From Luidia sarsii (taxonomy: Eukaryota; Echinodermata; Asteroidea; Paxillosida; Luidiidae), in assembly GCA_949987565.1 (NCBI GenBank), contig OX465103.1:12729145-12793144 (forward strand): 64,000 nt of DNA, given 5' to 3'. Below are positions 12,601-27,200 of this stretch, in pieces; position 1 is the first letter of the stretch; each line of letters begins with the position of its first letter. Made by a program: the position numbers and the translations under genes. Under the pieces are notes generated by a model. It was not told the origin of the DNA and searched no databases. It saw nothing but the letters and a program-made list of their open reading frames with translations.

Positions 12601-15600
12601 TTGGGGGGGGGGAGGGGCTTCCATACAATTGGTCTCTTTTGGGATTGATCCATACAAAGAAAACTCTCTGGCTCTTTCTAATACAAATAACATACAGTAG
12701 CTTCGGTATTTCTTCGGTAAGTCAGAGTCTATTGTTAATGAATGGCCACTTACCCATGCCCATGGTACAGGAATTAAGGAAAGCATAAATCAAAAGAAAG
12801 ACAAAAACAAAACAAGGATGGATGATGTTTAGTAGATTCAGGTAGGAATGCTGGTCCTTAAGTGCTCAAGACAAAGCTACAGAGGATGCAGAGGCAATCA
12901 TGCAGTGATAGATGGAAGAACTGAGAGCCCAGATGAAAGCAAAGATGAATACAGAGTACTTTTGTGAGGATTTGGTGTGCAGTTTCATTGATGTAATGAG
13001 TGTTTTCTAGTACAGTTTGGGGTGGTGTTTTAGGTCGTTGACAGTGTAAATGTAGGTGCTTTTTACCCTCTTTTCAACATTTTTTCCAATTTTGATCGTC
13101 GTTCAAAGATAAAATAAAAAATGTTGAAAAAGGAGTAAAAGTGGTTCCTTAGCTAGTACGAAAGATTAATACAAAGTACTTCCGTGAGCAGTTTCATTGA
13201 CATAAGTCACCCCCAAAAAAGGACTGCATGAGGTTTGGATTTGAACCTACCAATGGAGGTGTCTTTGCCTAGTGGATTTCCAATGATCGGATAGAACATG
13301 GTACAGGCATTCCATCACCTCATGAGATGTGCCAAGATAGCTGCGCTAGTCCAACTGATGGATGATAACAACTTATGGATATGGATATTGAAGTGTGGCC
13401 AGTTGGGAAGAGTGCACGAGCTTTGGTAACAACGACCACTGCAAAATGCAATCAGGGCCTGAAGTTATCCTATCAGAGCCTATCTCAAAGGCAGAATGAC
13501 AAGGACAAAACAAATAGGAAGGGGAAAGTGATAGGGACACGGATGACAGACTGAGGACAGAGAGGATAGCCGACAATGAATCGGAACACTGAATGGCAAG
13601 TGATCTGCTAAACCAACGGACCAATGAGTTTCAGACTTAGTGGTTGACGGTTATATACACACCATGACTTACCTATCCCGTATGGCTCTTGTATTTCAGA
13701 ACGTTTCCAAACAATAAAAACACAACAGGAATTGCAACACAGCAGAAAAAAACAAAAACCATTTCAGTTGCGCGAGGGAAGAGAGGTGCAGCAATCAAAC
13801 ATTTGTTAGTTTGCAAAATAAAACGAAATTAATTTTGAAGCAATTAAAAAGTAATATGCAATAATGTTGCAAACTACTTGCTGACTAAAATGGCCCAAAA
13901 GTGGCCCAACATTTTATCTTAGCAGGACCTTTCTTCAAGGTAGAGTGTTTCTGCCTTTGAGAAAAGTCCTGCTAGGATCGAAACGTCGGGCCCTCCTTTT
14001 AACAAATAAAAAGTAAAAAATAAAAAAAAAAGCAAAGGGATTATATGTCATTCCAGTAGCCTGTGGAGGGGGGGATCATCAGTAACATTTAACCATTAAC
14101 TGACATATATCTCCCCCGGTAGCCTGATTTGCATCTAAGTCTCATTTGCATGCAAATGAAAATAGTAGCGTGATCCCTGGTCTCGGGTGCAAGTTCCGGT
14201 CCAGTCAGAATCCCTTTGCTATTTTCACAAAATTTAAAAATGGCCCCCCAAAAACTGGAATGGGACTTGAACCCAAGACTTCTGGTTTTGCATACCAGAG
14301 GTAAGGAAAATCTACCTTTCTGTTATTTTTGAGGTACATACCTCTGGTACGCAAAATCAAGAGGTCTCAGGTCCAAGTCCCAGTCCAATCAAAGTTTCCT
14401 TTGCCATTTTCCAAAATTGTTCAAAAGTACCCGGTCAGCTTTTCCTTTATTTGTTTGATTTTTGACGATGTTTTTAAAAGTTCCCACTCACATTTCCTTT
14501 GAAAACACCCGTGCAAGGTAACGGTGCGTATACACACAAAAAAAGCGGGGGAAGGAGAGAGAGTGAGAAGTTTGGGTCAGCCCAGGTACCTGACTTCGTC
14601 CAGGAGACAGGAGAACATCTTCAGCAGGGACATGGTCATGTGCATGTCTGAGACTGGCACCAGCTGATGGCACTGCTTGGTCACGTGACTCAGGCAGGGT
14701 GACAGCAGCCAATCAAACAGCAACTGGCGGAGGGCAAACCAATGAATATGCACGAGTCAATGAATATGCATTAGACAATGAATATACATGAGGCAATGAA
14801 TATGCACTAGACAATGAATATACATGAGGCAATGAATATGCACTAGACAATGAATATACATGAGGCAATGAATATGCACATCATTATCATCAGTTGTCCA
14901 TAGATGCAACATTGCAAGCCGGAGCTACATGTTGAGCCCAAAGTTTCTGAGGCACCCATGAGGAGCAAGAATATACACAAGTCAATGAATATGCATGAGT
15001 CAATGAATATGCATCATGAATAAAATTATGAATATGAGAGTCAAGTAGTTGGCCACAACTGAGACTTTCCACTGTGCGTAAAGTTTGCAATTACACCATG
15101 AAATCATCTCTTTAGAGAATGAGTATGGCTCTGAAAAGAGCCGGTAACTCGAAGCTTTGGACAGTGTTTTGAAGGTGCTGAAGCATACCACTGATGTATT
15201 ACGCAAACAGAAGAGCATGGCACATCTTTTGTCTCAGACTTTTCAATAAAATTTATCAACACAATCATAAAGGTTTTAATTGTTGCTCTTATTTCTGTGC
15301 CACTGACTGACCCATATGAGCTCTCGCTGTGGTTTGGTGATGAAGTCTGGTAATTGGTGTTCCATCCATGATGTCACAAGGGGTTTCCAGCCCAGTTGGA
15401 CTGGCTCCATGTAGATCATTCCGCACCTGGTTCATGCAAGAGAGGGGGGAGGAGTGCAAGTTATTGATGATGTGGATGTAAGGCAATACAAAAGTACAAT
15501 GTCTGAGCTGATAAATTTTATTCAGAGGGGGACAATTCTTCAGGTTATTTGTGTGCTTCAAGGAGAAATCAAAAGAAAGTGATATACATGTACCAAAATG

Positions 15601-18600
15601 TTGCAAACTGCTTACTGATTAAAATTACCAAAAAGCAAATCTCAAAATTTAGTGGGCCTGACGTTTTGATCCTAGCAGGCCCTTTTTTAAAGGCAGAGTC
15701 AAAAATTTAAAAAAGAGTCAAAGAAATCAAAACAGTCAGTATAATATACTGTGAACGTTCCACCTGGCAAAAGCCAAGCACACACTAAGCACCCAGTGGA
15801 ACACGGCAGAACCTTCTGCTTCCAATAAGTTCAAACCATACAGGAAAGACTGGTCATTTCAACACGGGTTTGCCCTTTGTATCAATCGGTACCAATTCCC
15901 GATCCTGATTTTAACCCAATGTGACTCATTTTTGTCGAGGCCCGTCACAAATTACGCCTGTGAAGGCGCAATGCTTGTAGCAAATGGGTAGAAGACTGCC
16001 TGGGTGACAGGCTGCTACCCACCGACTGACAGTGGCCGGAGACGCTTGCTCCAGGTCCCTGGGCTCAAAGATCATGTTCTGCTTGCTGCTCATCTGAATG
16101 ATCTCCCCACTCATCAGGCAAAGCTGTGGAGGAAATTAGAAACAGGACGGGTGGTGGGAGTGATTTTGTCAATCAGGTCAGGACAGGTCTGGTTGGGTAA
16201 GTTCAGGGCTAAGGGCTATGGCTTAGAGATATAGCTACAGCTTTGGCTTAAGCTATGGCTATGGCTTTGGGCTAAGACTATGGCTTAGGGCTACGGCTAT
16301 GGCTTAGGGCTACTGCTATGGCTTAGGCTTAGGGTTTAGGGCTATGGTTTAGGGCTATGGTTTAGGGCTATGGCTTAGGGCTATGGCTTAGGGCTATGGC
16401 TTAGGGCTATGCCTTAGGGCTATGCCTTAGGGCTATGCCTTAGGGCTATGCCTTAGGGCTATGGCTTAGGGCTATGGCTTAGGGCTATGGCTTAGGGCTA
16501 TGGCTTAGGGCTATGGCTTAGGGCTATGGCTTAGGGCTATGGCTTAGGGCTATGGCTTAGGGCTATGGTTAAGGGCTATGGCTTAGGGCTATGGCTTAGG
16601 GCTATGGCCGAGGGCTGTGGCTAAGGCTTAGGGCTTAGGGCTTAAAGCTTATGGCTATGGCATTGGCTTAGGGCTTAGGGCTTAGGGCTTAGGGCTATGG
16701 TTATGGTTATGGTTATGGTTATGGTTATGGTTATGGTTTAGGGCTATGTTTAGGGCAATGGCTTGGGGATGTGTCTAGGGCTGAGGTTGGGGGCAGGGCC
16801 AGGTCCATCTATAGACTGAAATTTGTACCCAGCCGGTACATGACAGCCTACTTTCTTGTTATCGTCCAGGACCGTGTTCATGTTCTCGATCCAGACGGCA
16901 TCCACCGGCCCGTCAAAGATGCACCACTTGCGGTCAGTGCTGGTGCTGGCTGCCTGCTCCCGGAAGATGTTGGCCAGCACGCCGTCTGACCACTCATGGG
17001 ACACGGGGTCAAAGCGGCCGTACAGCTGGCCCATGGTGATGGCCTTGGGGTTCAGAATCTGGTAGCTGACCTAGAAGGTTGAGAGGAGGACAGGGGAGGA
17101 GGGGGGAGATGACCGAGGGGATGGTTTACTGTTAACCTTTAGGAAGTCACTAGCAAGAAGTGGTTCAACCATCAACTCCGCTGAGATCGTCCCTGGCAAT
17201 TTGATTTCAGTCAGAGTGAGACATTTTCAGTGTTGAGCTGATCGGTAACGACCGAAACCAATTCTGTTGTGGCTGCCAAAATGTGGCCCATCGTTAGCAT
17301 TTATCTGGATTCAGTTGCAATCAATTTTGGGTACTAGTAGGGGTAGTGCCAGTCACAGGTGAAGAAGTCATAGAGATTCTCAGCAGACAGAGGGTTTGAA
17401 TCCAGTTGAGGTACATGTGTAGGCCTTTCATTGGTAGTCCTTCCTATCTGCTTTTGTCCAATGATCCTGCTTGGATCCAATTGTTTTATATTTAATCAAA
17501 CGAATCAAAGATAAAAAACTGACAAGGAACTTATTAAGAATTCTGAACACAGGAAAAGAAAAGTTTTAACTGGACCAGGACTTGAACCCAAGACCTCTGG
17601 CTTAAAGTACCAGTACCACCTGAGATAGAAGCATTTTAACCATGAAAACAGCAGTTAATGGTTAAATGCTTCCGACTGGCAGCCCCATCCTGGTAAAGAT
17701 AGTTGACTATTTGGGAAGGCCGGAGAGGGCTAGATAGCTCCAGTGATAAGAGTGCTGGTACATTAAGCCAGAGGTCTCAGGTTCAAATCTCAGCCAAGTC
17801 ATTTTTTTGCTAATGAATATTTCTACTACTATGGAGGGCTTATTAGGGAGACCATGGGCTGCTCCTTTTCTACCCCATCCCTGTGTGAGTGACTCACTCT
17901 GAACTCCTCCATGGCCTTGTTGGCCTGCAGTACTCCCAGGGACTCGGCCAGCGTCTTGAAGGCGCAGGTCTTGCCTCCGATGGCATCGCCCACAATCATC
18001 AGTCCGTGACGGACCAGGATCATCTCGTAGATCTAAAAGGTGCAATGAGAACGGGTCATTGGGAGGCAGGTCAACATAGGTTGATTGGTGTAAAGATCAG
18101 TAAGGACTGCAGCGGATTAAGGTTGAGACCAGTGGATTGTAGTGGATTGAGGATGAGACCAGTGGATTGTGGTGGATTGAGAAGAGGCTAGTGGATCATT
18201 GTGGATTGAGGACAGGACCAGTGGATTCTATTGTATTGAGGAAAAGACAAGCGGATTGTACATGTAGTGCATTGAGGACAAGACCAGTGGATTGTAGTGG
18301 ATTGAGGACAAGACAAGTGGATTCTAGTGGATTGAGGACAAGACCAGTGGACTGTAGTGGATTGAGGACAAGACCAGTGGATTCCAGTGGATTGAGGACA
18401 AGACCAGTGGACTGTAGTGGATTGATGACTAGACAAGTGTATTCTAGTGGATTGAGGACAAGACCAGTGGATTGGAGAGGATTGAGGACAAGACCAGTGG
18501 ATTGTAGCGGATTGATGACAAGACCAGTGGATTGTAGTACATGTAGATTGAGGATAAGGAGGATTGTAGTGGATTGAGGATGAGACGAGGATTGTAATGG

Positions 18601-21600
18601 CTCGAGGGCAAGACCAAGGATTGTAGTGGCTTGAGGAATAAAACAAGTGGATTGTTGTGGGTTGAGGACTAGAACAGTGGATTGCAGCGGGTCAAGGACT
18701 AGACCAGCATTCTGACAGGATGGCGGCTTGGGACCTACCTGTATGATCTTCTCAATGAACCAGGGGACCGGCTGCAGCTTCTTCTTGGCGATTGTGTCTC
18801 GAAGTGTCCTCTCCAGGACACCGTAGTCCGGCCGGGGCATTTCCAGGCCAGGAAACAGGTCCGAGATGATGCCCTCGAAAAGCGGGATGTCGTGCGACAA
18901 AAACTGGGAAACAGAAGAAGAGAAAAGGGAGAGAATGAATGACTGAGAAAGGACCCATTCCAGGTCATGACAGAACAGGGGTAAAAAGTCAAGGGCCAAG
19001 ATATCTGACCAGACTGGTGCCTCTGAGTCAACCAATAAGGACTGTAACCTATGACCTACCCACCTGGACAATCTAGTCATGAGAAGAGGGGCCTTCTGAA
19101 ACAGACAACTATCTTTGCTGAGATGGAGGATATTAACCAATAGCTGTTGTTTATTTCCTCTCCATCAATTGTATATGCATATTAACTTTAAACCCAGCTA
19201 CATGTAGGACTATTTCAGTTGGGGGATTGCACTATGTTGTCTTGACTGGGCTTAGAACAGGAGTCACTGATTGAAGTAATCCGCAACTTACCAACTTGAG
19301 CTATCCTGCCCTAAGGCATGGGGGAAGGGCAGTGGCCTAATACACAAAAGCTACCGTGTATCTTTGCTGGGATGGGGGCCACCATTTAGAACCCATTAAG
19401 CAGTTGGCTAACTGTTGGCTATTTTCACCATTGCCCCTTTCACCAATTGCATACATCTACATGTACATATATTACAGGTGTAAAACCAGCTATGACTGTT
19501 TGGGGATTTAGTTCACGGCACTATTTGAATAAAAAAAGGTCATCTCATCCCCTCCCAAAACCAACCTTGGGCAGGTTGACGTCTTTGATGGAGCGGAGTA
19601 CCAGTATGTCCTCAGCGGTTTCTGGGTGCTTCAGCTTTAGGTTACCGGCCGCCGTCAGCACCGACTTGACGGCCCGCATGCCGTAGTCATAGTGGTGCTG
19701 GGAAGACAACTGAATGGGGGGTGGTGGAGAAGGAAAGAGTGAAAAAGTGATGAGTCGGTGACAGCAGTGGAGATGACAGCCTGTGAGACCTGAAAAGTAG
19801 GCCGAGTATGAATTCATGGGCTGCAGCAAGAAATAGTACAAGATGATCATCATCAGACTTGAAGGTTTGCATGGTGGAAGCACCAAGTGGCTCTGAAAAG
19901 AGCTGAGAAGAGCTGGAACCAATTCTTTTTGAGAGCCATACTCCGTCCCGAAAGAGATGATTTGCATGGTGTTACCGCAAACCTTCTATCATCCTCCTCC
20001 TCCTCCTACTCATAGCGGCCTATTGCTTGAGCTAAAGCTGGTGCCTTGCAACATGGCCACCCTCACCCACTGGCCCTGATCCTGTGCAAGTCGACCAGCC
20101 TGTGTGGTGCTCATTTTGCAGCCATTCTTCTAACATCCTTGTCCCATTCGGTGCTTGGCCTTCCTTTCCTCCGTTCACATACAATCCTGCCCTCCTTTAC
20201 AATTTCTACTAATGAGGCATGTCTTATGAGTAACTTTTGCTACATTTAAATTACCGGTATTGTCTATGGAAGGATGCGACTTTTTCCTATTGAAGTGAAT
20301 CAAATAAAGGAAAAACTGATTGGGAACTTTTGAACAATACTGAGATTGTGCTCTAATTTCTTCATTTTATACTTTGTCTTTGTAGTTAATTCAGAGAATT
20401 CTTCTATAGGCGTTCATTTCAAATGCTGCGCAACTCTTCAATCTTTACCATCCTTTCAAATTCAGCGACAAAATGCGACCTTTTTTTTTCTTCAGGATTG
20501 TGTGATGGGGAACGAAGTGCAGGCCCCTGCCCGATCCTGCAGGGATTCAGCAAAGGGGCCTACGAACCCAGCCTTACCTGCTCGGAGCAGAGTTTGTAGG
20601 TGGCCACAATCTTGGTGGACAGAGAGCGGGCGGCCACAAAGCCCATGGAGTACAGGCTGATCTCGGCGATTAAGGTATAGTCGGGCACCATCATGGCCAC
20701 GGTCCGGAACAAGACCTGCAAGAAGAAATACACGTAGTCATGTGGATTTTTTTTCCCATTAATAAACACAGACCCTTTTAAAAAACGCACCTCAGGCTTC
20801 GGCTCCGGCTTTGTCTCCAAAAGCTGAAAACAAAGTTGCAGTTGAAGCTTCGGATTCTTTTTTCAAAATGCAGTATAACTTCAATAACAAAACCAAAGGC
20901 CTTGTACTTTAAAATCGATTAAAGAAAGTAAGACAAAACCAGTTCCTAAGACTAAGATTTTTGAAAAGGGCCACAGTGTGCTGTAAATTGATCACAAATT
21001 GAATGGCGATTTTTAAGTATTTTAAAGATGGCTGGAGCTTTGAAGCTTGTGCCTTTACCATGCAAACCTTCAGGTCTGAGCTCAGCTCAAGTCTCCTGAC
21101 AAAACGCAGAGCACACACTGCCCAAGACATAGAGTTACCGGATCTATTCAGAGCCAAACTCCATCTCAAAAGAGATGAGTTACATAGTGTTACAGCAAAC
21201 TATTTTTCTATATTATTTTTATTTTTTTATTTTGGGCATATACACGCTACATTATGTTTTTGTGCTTTAATGGCAGCATTTGAAGAGCCACTCAGTTGTG
21301 ACTGAGTTCACATTAGGCAACCCTTCGGAGGTGTTACCATGCGCACGTTCAATTTGGTTTTGTCTTTTTGTCATTTTGTCAATGTTCTTGCTTGTATGGC
21401 GCCCCTTTTTGCTTGCCCACTGAGAACTGATAAATGAACTCGCCACTGTTAAAAACTCGCCTCCGCTTCCTCCCTGCCCCTCCTCACCTTGAGGTTATCC
21501 GGCAGCTCAGCCCTGCCCGCGTAGCCCGGGTTCATGGTGATGAACATGGTGCAGGAGGGATCCAGCGCTATCTCCGTGCCCTCAAAGACAAAGACCTTGA

Positions 21601-24251
21601 CCTGCTCTGCCACCGCCCTCTGGATGTTCTGAATCTGCTGGGCCACCACCGACAGGACCTGACGAGTCGGAGAACAAAAACGGGGGGTCGATTACCATAA
21701 CATTACAAAAACCAGCTCACTGGTGTAGATCATTTAACCACTTTGAGACAGGACCTACGAATGTAGAGAGCGCCACTGGTATTGTTATACATCCTCTAAT
21801 TCTGGGCAGCACTATTGTCTGAGCATTAAACAAAGACTCTTTACAGTCCACAACAAAACAATACATTGTGTGTAGCCCGACAAGGACCTGTTTTGACGCA
21901 AGTTGCCACATGAATTGCCAGATTAGCGGCAACAATAGCAGTATTGTGGAACTTTTACTGTGGGTTATCGAGAGATAACATGCTGCCATGGGAGCGTGTT
22001 CAAATGTCACCACAGCCCAATGGTCATCGGACAGGCAGTGGAAATCCACCCACTGCAGGACTGAGGGACCCTCCCTCTCTCCCTCCCTCCTTTCCTTCCT
22101 TCACCTCACCTCCAGCTCGATCCTGTTGAACTCGTCGAAGCAGGCCCAGGCGCCTGAGGAGGCCAGCCCCTTGAAGAACTTGCCCATGGCCTTGTAGTCC
22201 AGTCCGTCCGAGCAGTTAAAGACCACGCACTGCTTGGCCACCGCCTTGGCCAGGTCCTTGCAGGTCTCCGTCTTGCCTGTGCCGGCTGGGCCCTCCGGCG
22301 CCCCGCCAAGGTTCAGCAGCAGTGCCCCCATCAGGGTCCTGTGGAGGTGGGAGGGAAAAACAGGTTTGGCCGACCGTAATCTTCATCGCCGTCGTCGGCT
22401 TTTAACGGTCCGCTGCGGGACAGTAGACTCTCCACGAGTGTGCCGCAACTATCGATCTGCTCCTAGCCTCGCCGAACCAATCCAGTGAACCTCACCCCAA
22501 CAACCTTTCTGACTCGACAACAAACTACCAAACTGCATTTCCAGATGTTGGCTGCTAGAGGCAATGTCTGAGCCCAAGCCCGATCCGTGCCCGAGCCGTG
22601 CCCGAGCCCAAGCCCAAGCCCGAGCCAGAGCCAGAGCCCGAGCAACTTAGCCTGAGCCTGAGCCTGAGCCTGAGCTTAAGCCTGTGCCTGAGCTTGAGCC
22701 ACAGCTCAAGCCCAAACCCAAGCCTGAGCCACAACCCAGACCCGAGCCTCAGCATGAACCCAAGCGCAACCCTAGAAGTCTTTAGTCAGACCCAGTGCCC
22801 GAGCCTGAGCCCCAGGCGGTGCTTTCTGGAAAATGTTTGCACCACCTACGCAGTCCTACCTGTAGCACCTATCCGTGAGCGGGGTGATGACCAGCCGGCT
22901 GGTGTTGCCCAGATACTCGTAGCCGTAGGGCACGGTGGTGGTGATCATGCGCACCATGACGCTGCCCTCCTCGTGGTAGTAGCGCAGCTGACTGATCCAA
23001 GAGAAACTGAGAGGGTCGGTGATGCACTGCTTGTGAAGATTGGCAACAACATCCCGCGCTGGTGGGTGAGTCAGACAAGAGGATAGCAGGAAAAGAAAGA
23101 ATCAGCCATTGGTTATTTTTTGTAACTGACTGGCACCCCCACCCCTCGAAAAGATTAAGTTGACTATCTGGGAAGGCCACCCACCTAAGGGCTGGATAGC
23201 TCAGGCAATTGTACATTAAAGGAATTGTTAAAAATTCCACAAATTTCCTCTTTTTCCCTATGACAGTACATTTTTAGCACTAAAATTTCACAGAAGGTCG
23301 TCTACCATTACAATCTTTCTGATGAGTAAAGTTATTGTCCAAATTTGGAATGTCTAAAAATTGGGCACTTTGCGAATGGTGTACCCTCCCTTCATGTCCC
23401 GGTCAATTCAATGTCCAGTCAATGCTGATTTGCTCTTTTGACAATCTCTTACTTTGAGTTCCTCGGTTTTTCTCATAACCAAACAGGCCCCCAAAAAATG
23501 AAGCAGCGAAATCTCCTACCATGGACGTCGATGACAATGAGGGCACCCAGGGTGATGCGCGCCATCTTGGTCAGTTTGCCACGGACCAGCTCCACAATCT
23601 CCTCTATCTGTCGACTGCACTTGCCGAGGTAGGACTCCAGACCGTTCTCCTCGATTGCCTGATGGAGGTTGCCAGATAGACAGAGACACAGAGATACAGT
23701 AAGTGCCCCCGTGAAACAAATCCATTTTGTCATGGGCTTGGTCTTGGCCACTTGGTGCTTTATTTGTGTTTTGAAGATTGCTGGAGCTTTGAAGCATGTG
23801 CTTCCACCAAAAACTTGAAGACTAATCCAAACTCAAGTCACCCGACAACGGGCATGCGAATACACACTGCCTGAGACTTTGAGCTCACCAGCTCTTTTCA
23901 GAGCCGCGCTTTGTCTCCACAAAGATGTCACAACACTAAATGTAGTGTCATTGTGAGCCCCGGTAACTGATCTGGCAGGCGAATGACAACAACAAGAGAG
24001 ATGGCAGCAACGGCAGTAGTCTCATACGCAAGAAGAACCCTCAAACCTATCAAGGATGATGATCATGTTTTGAGAAGGGCATTTGAGTTAGAGGTGGATG
24101 GTCCGAGAGGAAGGGGACGGAAGAAACAAGTGAAGGAGAGTAGGAGGGTTTGGCTAAAGGGAGGATGTGCTGAATCGTGTGAGGTGGAGGGGATCGCTAA
24201 GTGGAATCCGACCCTCCCCGTATATGAGTACGAAACCGGATTTAAGATTTT

Positions 24252-24282
<31 letters not shown>

Positions 24283-27200
24283 CACTTGGCACCTTCGCCT
24301 TGCGAACCTCCAAATCTTGGCTGGCCCTTACCTTGGTCACTTCCGAGGTCCAGTAGATGCTGCTGGCCGCGATGACCACCTGGCCGGGCCAGTTCAGGAC
24401 CCAGGCCCGGCGGGGCGTGTCAGCGTAGGCCTCCACCGCCTTGCCGGTCACCTCCTGCAGGCTCCTCCGCATCACGTCCTCCACCTGGTTGGGCGGGCGG
24501 AGCAAGGGTTGAGACCGGGAAGAGAGAAAAACCGAGGGGGTGAGACAGACCAGACAGTACAGGGACCGAGCCAACACCATCCCCAATGCCTCGCACGCTG
24601 TGCAGCCACCTGATAGAACCTGTCTTCCCCAATGCAAGATGCAACCAATCGCAGAAGGAAGACGAGTCAGGATAGCCATGTTAATCCTACTGGTGAATAA
24701 CAACAACTTTAGGAATAGTGCTTAAAGAATAACCAGTTGGGAAGAGTGCAAAATCTTTCACAGTAAACTTTTTCATCTGATGCATCTGCATTGTATTTGA
24801 TGACTGGTTAGTCCATTGGTAGTGCACCAGTCAATGAATTTTACCAGTCCCAGGATATGCAATAAATGCAGTACCTCCCTACAGAGCAAGTCCCAGGGGC
24901 CCTAATCCCAGGGCACCAGATCCTTATACTACTTTTCTGGCACCCAATTGAAAAACTCAAACGCATCAAAACCTCCCAGAGAAAGGTCCTGCTAGGATCG
25001 AGAAAATGGAAACATATTAAAGAAAGGTCCTGCTCAGATTGAAAGGTTCAGTTACAATTGAAAGGTCCCTGCTAGGATCAAAATATCAGAAACCTCACTG
25101 AGAAAGGTCCAGCTAGGATTGAAAGGTTATTTCAGGATTGAAAGGTTCTTTTAGGATTGAAAGGTCCTGGGAGGATTGAAAGGTCCTGGGAGGATTGAAA
25201 GGTCCTGCTAAGATTGAAAGGTCCTACTATGGTTAAAAGGTCCAAGTAGGATTGAAAAGGTCGTGCTAGGATTGAAAAGGTCGTGAAATGATTGAAAGGT
25301 CGTGGTTGGATTAAAAAGTAATGCTAGGATTGAAAGGTCCTGGGAGGATTGAAAGGTCCTGCTAGGATTGAAGATCCAGCTAGGGTGGAAAGGTCCAGCT
25401 AGGATTTAAAGGTCCTATTAGGATTAAAAAGGTCGTGCTAGGACTGAAAGGTCGTGCTAGGACTGAAAGGTCCAGCTAGGAATAAAATTATGAAAGGTCC
25501 TGCTAGGATTGAAAGGTCCTGCTAGGATCCTTCTAGGATTGAAAGGTCCTGCTAGGATCCTGCTAGGATTGAAAGGTCCTGCTAGGATCCTGCTAGGATT
25601 GAAAGGTCCTGCTAGGATCCTGCTAGGATTGAAAGGTCCTATTAGGATTAAAAAGGTCATGCTAGGATTGAAAGGTCCTGGCAGGATTGAGAGGACCTGG
25701 TAGGATTGAAAGTTTCTATTTTAGGATTGAAAGGTGCTATTGTTCTAGGATTAAAAAGGTCCAGCTAGGATTGAAAGGTCCAGCTAGGATTGAAAGGTCA
25801 TGCTAGGATTAAAAAGTCAAGCTAGGATTGAAAGGTCCTGCTAGGATTAAAAGGTCCTGCAAGGATTGAAAAGTCCTGCTAGGATTGAAAGGTCCTGCTA
25901 GGACTGAAAGGTCCTGGGAAGATGGAAAGGTCCTGCTAGGACTAAAAGGTCCTTGGAAGATTGAAAGGTTCTGCTAGGATTGAAAAGTCCTACTAGGATT
26001 GAAGGTCCGGCTAGGATTGAAAGGTCCTGCTAGGATTAAAAGGTCCTGAGAGGATTGAAAGGCCCTACTAGGATTGAAAGGTACTGTTAGGATTGAAAGA
26101 ACCTGCTAGGATGGAAATGTCCAGCTACATGTAGGATTGAAAGGTCCCTGGAGGATGGAAAGGTCCAGCTAGGATTGAAAGGTCCTGGGAGGATTGAAAG
26201 GTCCCGCAAGAATTGAATGGTCGTGTTAGGATTGAAAGGTCGTTCTAGGATTAAAAGGTCCCACTAGAATTGAATGGTCGTGTTAGGATTGAAAGGTCGT
26301 TCTAGGATTAAAAGGTCCCGCAAGGATTGAAAGGTCCTGCCAGGATTGAAAGGTCCTATTAGGATTAAAAAGGTCCTTGTAGGATTGAAAGGTCCAGGTA
26401 GGATTGAAAGGTCCTGGTAGGATTGAAAGGTCCTGCTAGGATTGAAAGGTCCTGCTAGGATTGAAAGATCCTGCTAGGATTGAATGGTCCAGTTAGGATT
26501 GAAAGGTACTGCAAGGATTGAACAGTCCAACAAGGATTGAAAAGTCCAGCTAGGATTGAAAGGTCCCGGGATGAAATTGAAAGTTCCTGCTAGGATTGAA
26601 AGTTCCTGCTAGGATTGAAAGTTCCTGCTAGGATTGAAAGTTCCTGCTAGGGTTGAAAGTTCCTGCTAGGATTGAAATGTCTTTTAAGGATTAAAAAGGT
26701 CCTACCGGTACTAGGATTAAAAAGGTTGTGCTAGGACAGAAAGGTCATGCTAGGACAGAAAGGTCGTGCTAGGACAGAAAGGTCGTGCTAGGACAGAAAG
26801 GTCATGCTAGGACAGAAAGGTCGTGCTAGGATTGAAAGGTTTTTTTAGGATTGAAAGGTTCTATTGTTCTAGGATTAAAAAGGTCCAGCTAGGATTGAAA
26901 GGTCCAAGGAGGATTGAAAGGTCCTAGGAGGATGGAAAGGTCCAGCTAGGATCGAAAGGTCCTGCTAGGACTGAAAGGTCCTGGGAGGATTGAAAGGTCC
27001 AGCTAGGAATGAAATTATGAAAGTCCCACAGGGATTGAAAAGTCCTGCTAGGATTGAAAAGTCCTGCTAGGATTGAAAGGTCCTGCTAGGATTGAAAGGT
27101 CCTGCTAGGATACTGCTAGGATTGAAAGGTCCAGCTAGGAATGAAATTATGAAAGTCCCACAGGGATTGAAAAGTCCTGCTAGGATTGAAAGGTCCTGCT

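Noticed and set aside
16200..16760. Interstitial telomere (TTAGGG) array
   Set aside because: TTAGGG occurs once per 13-bp unit (CTTAGGGCTATGG), not as (TTAGGG)n.
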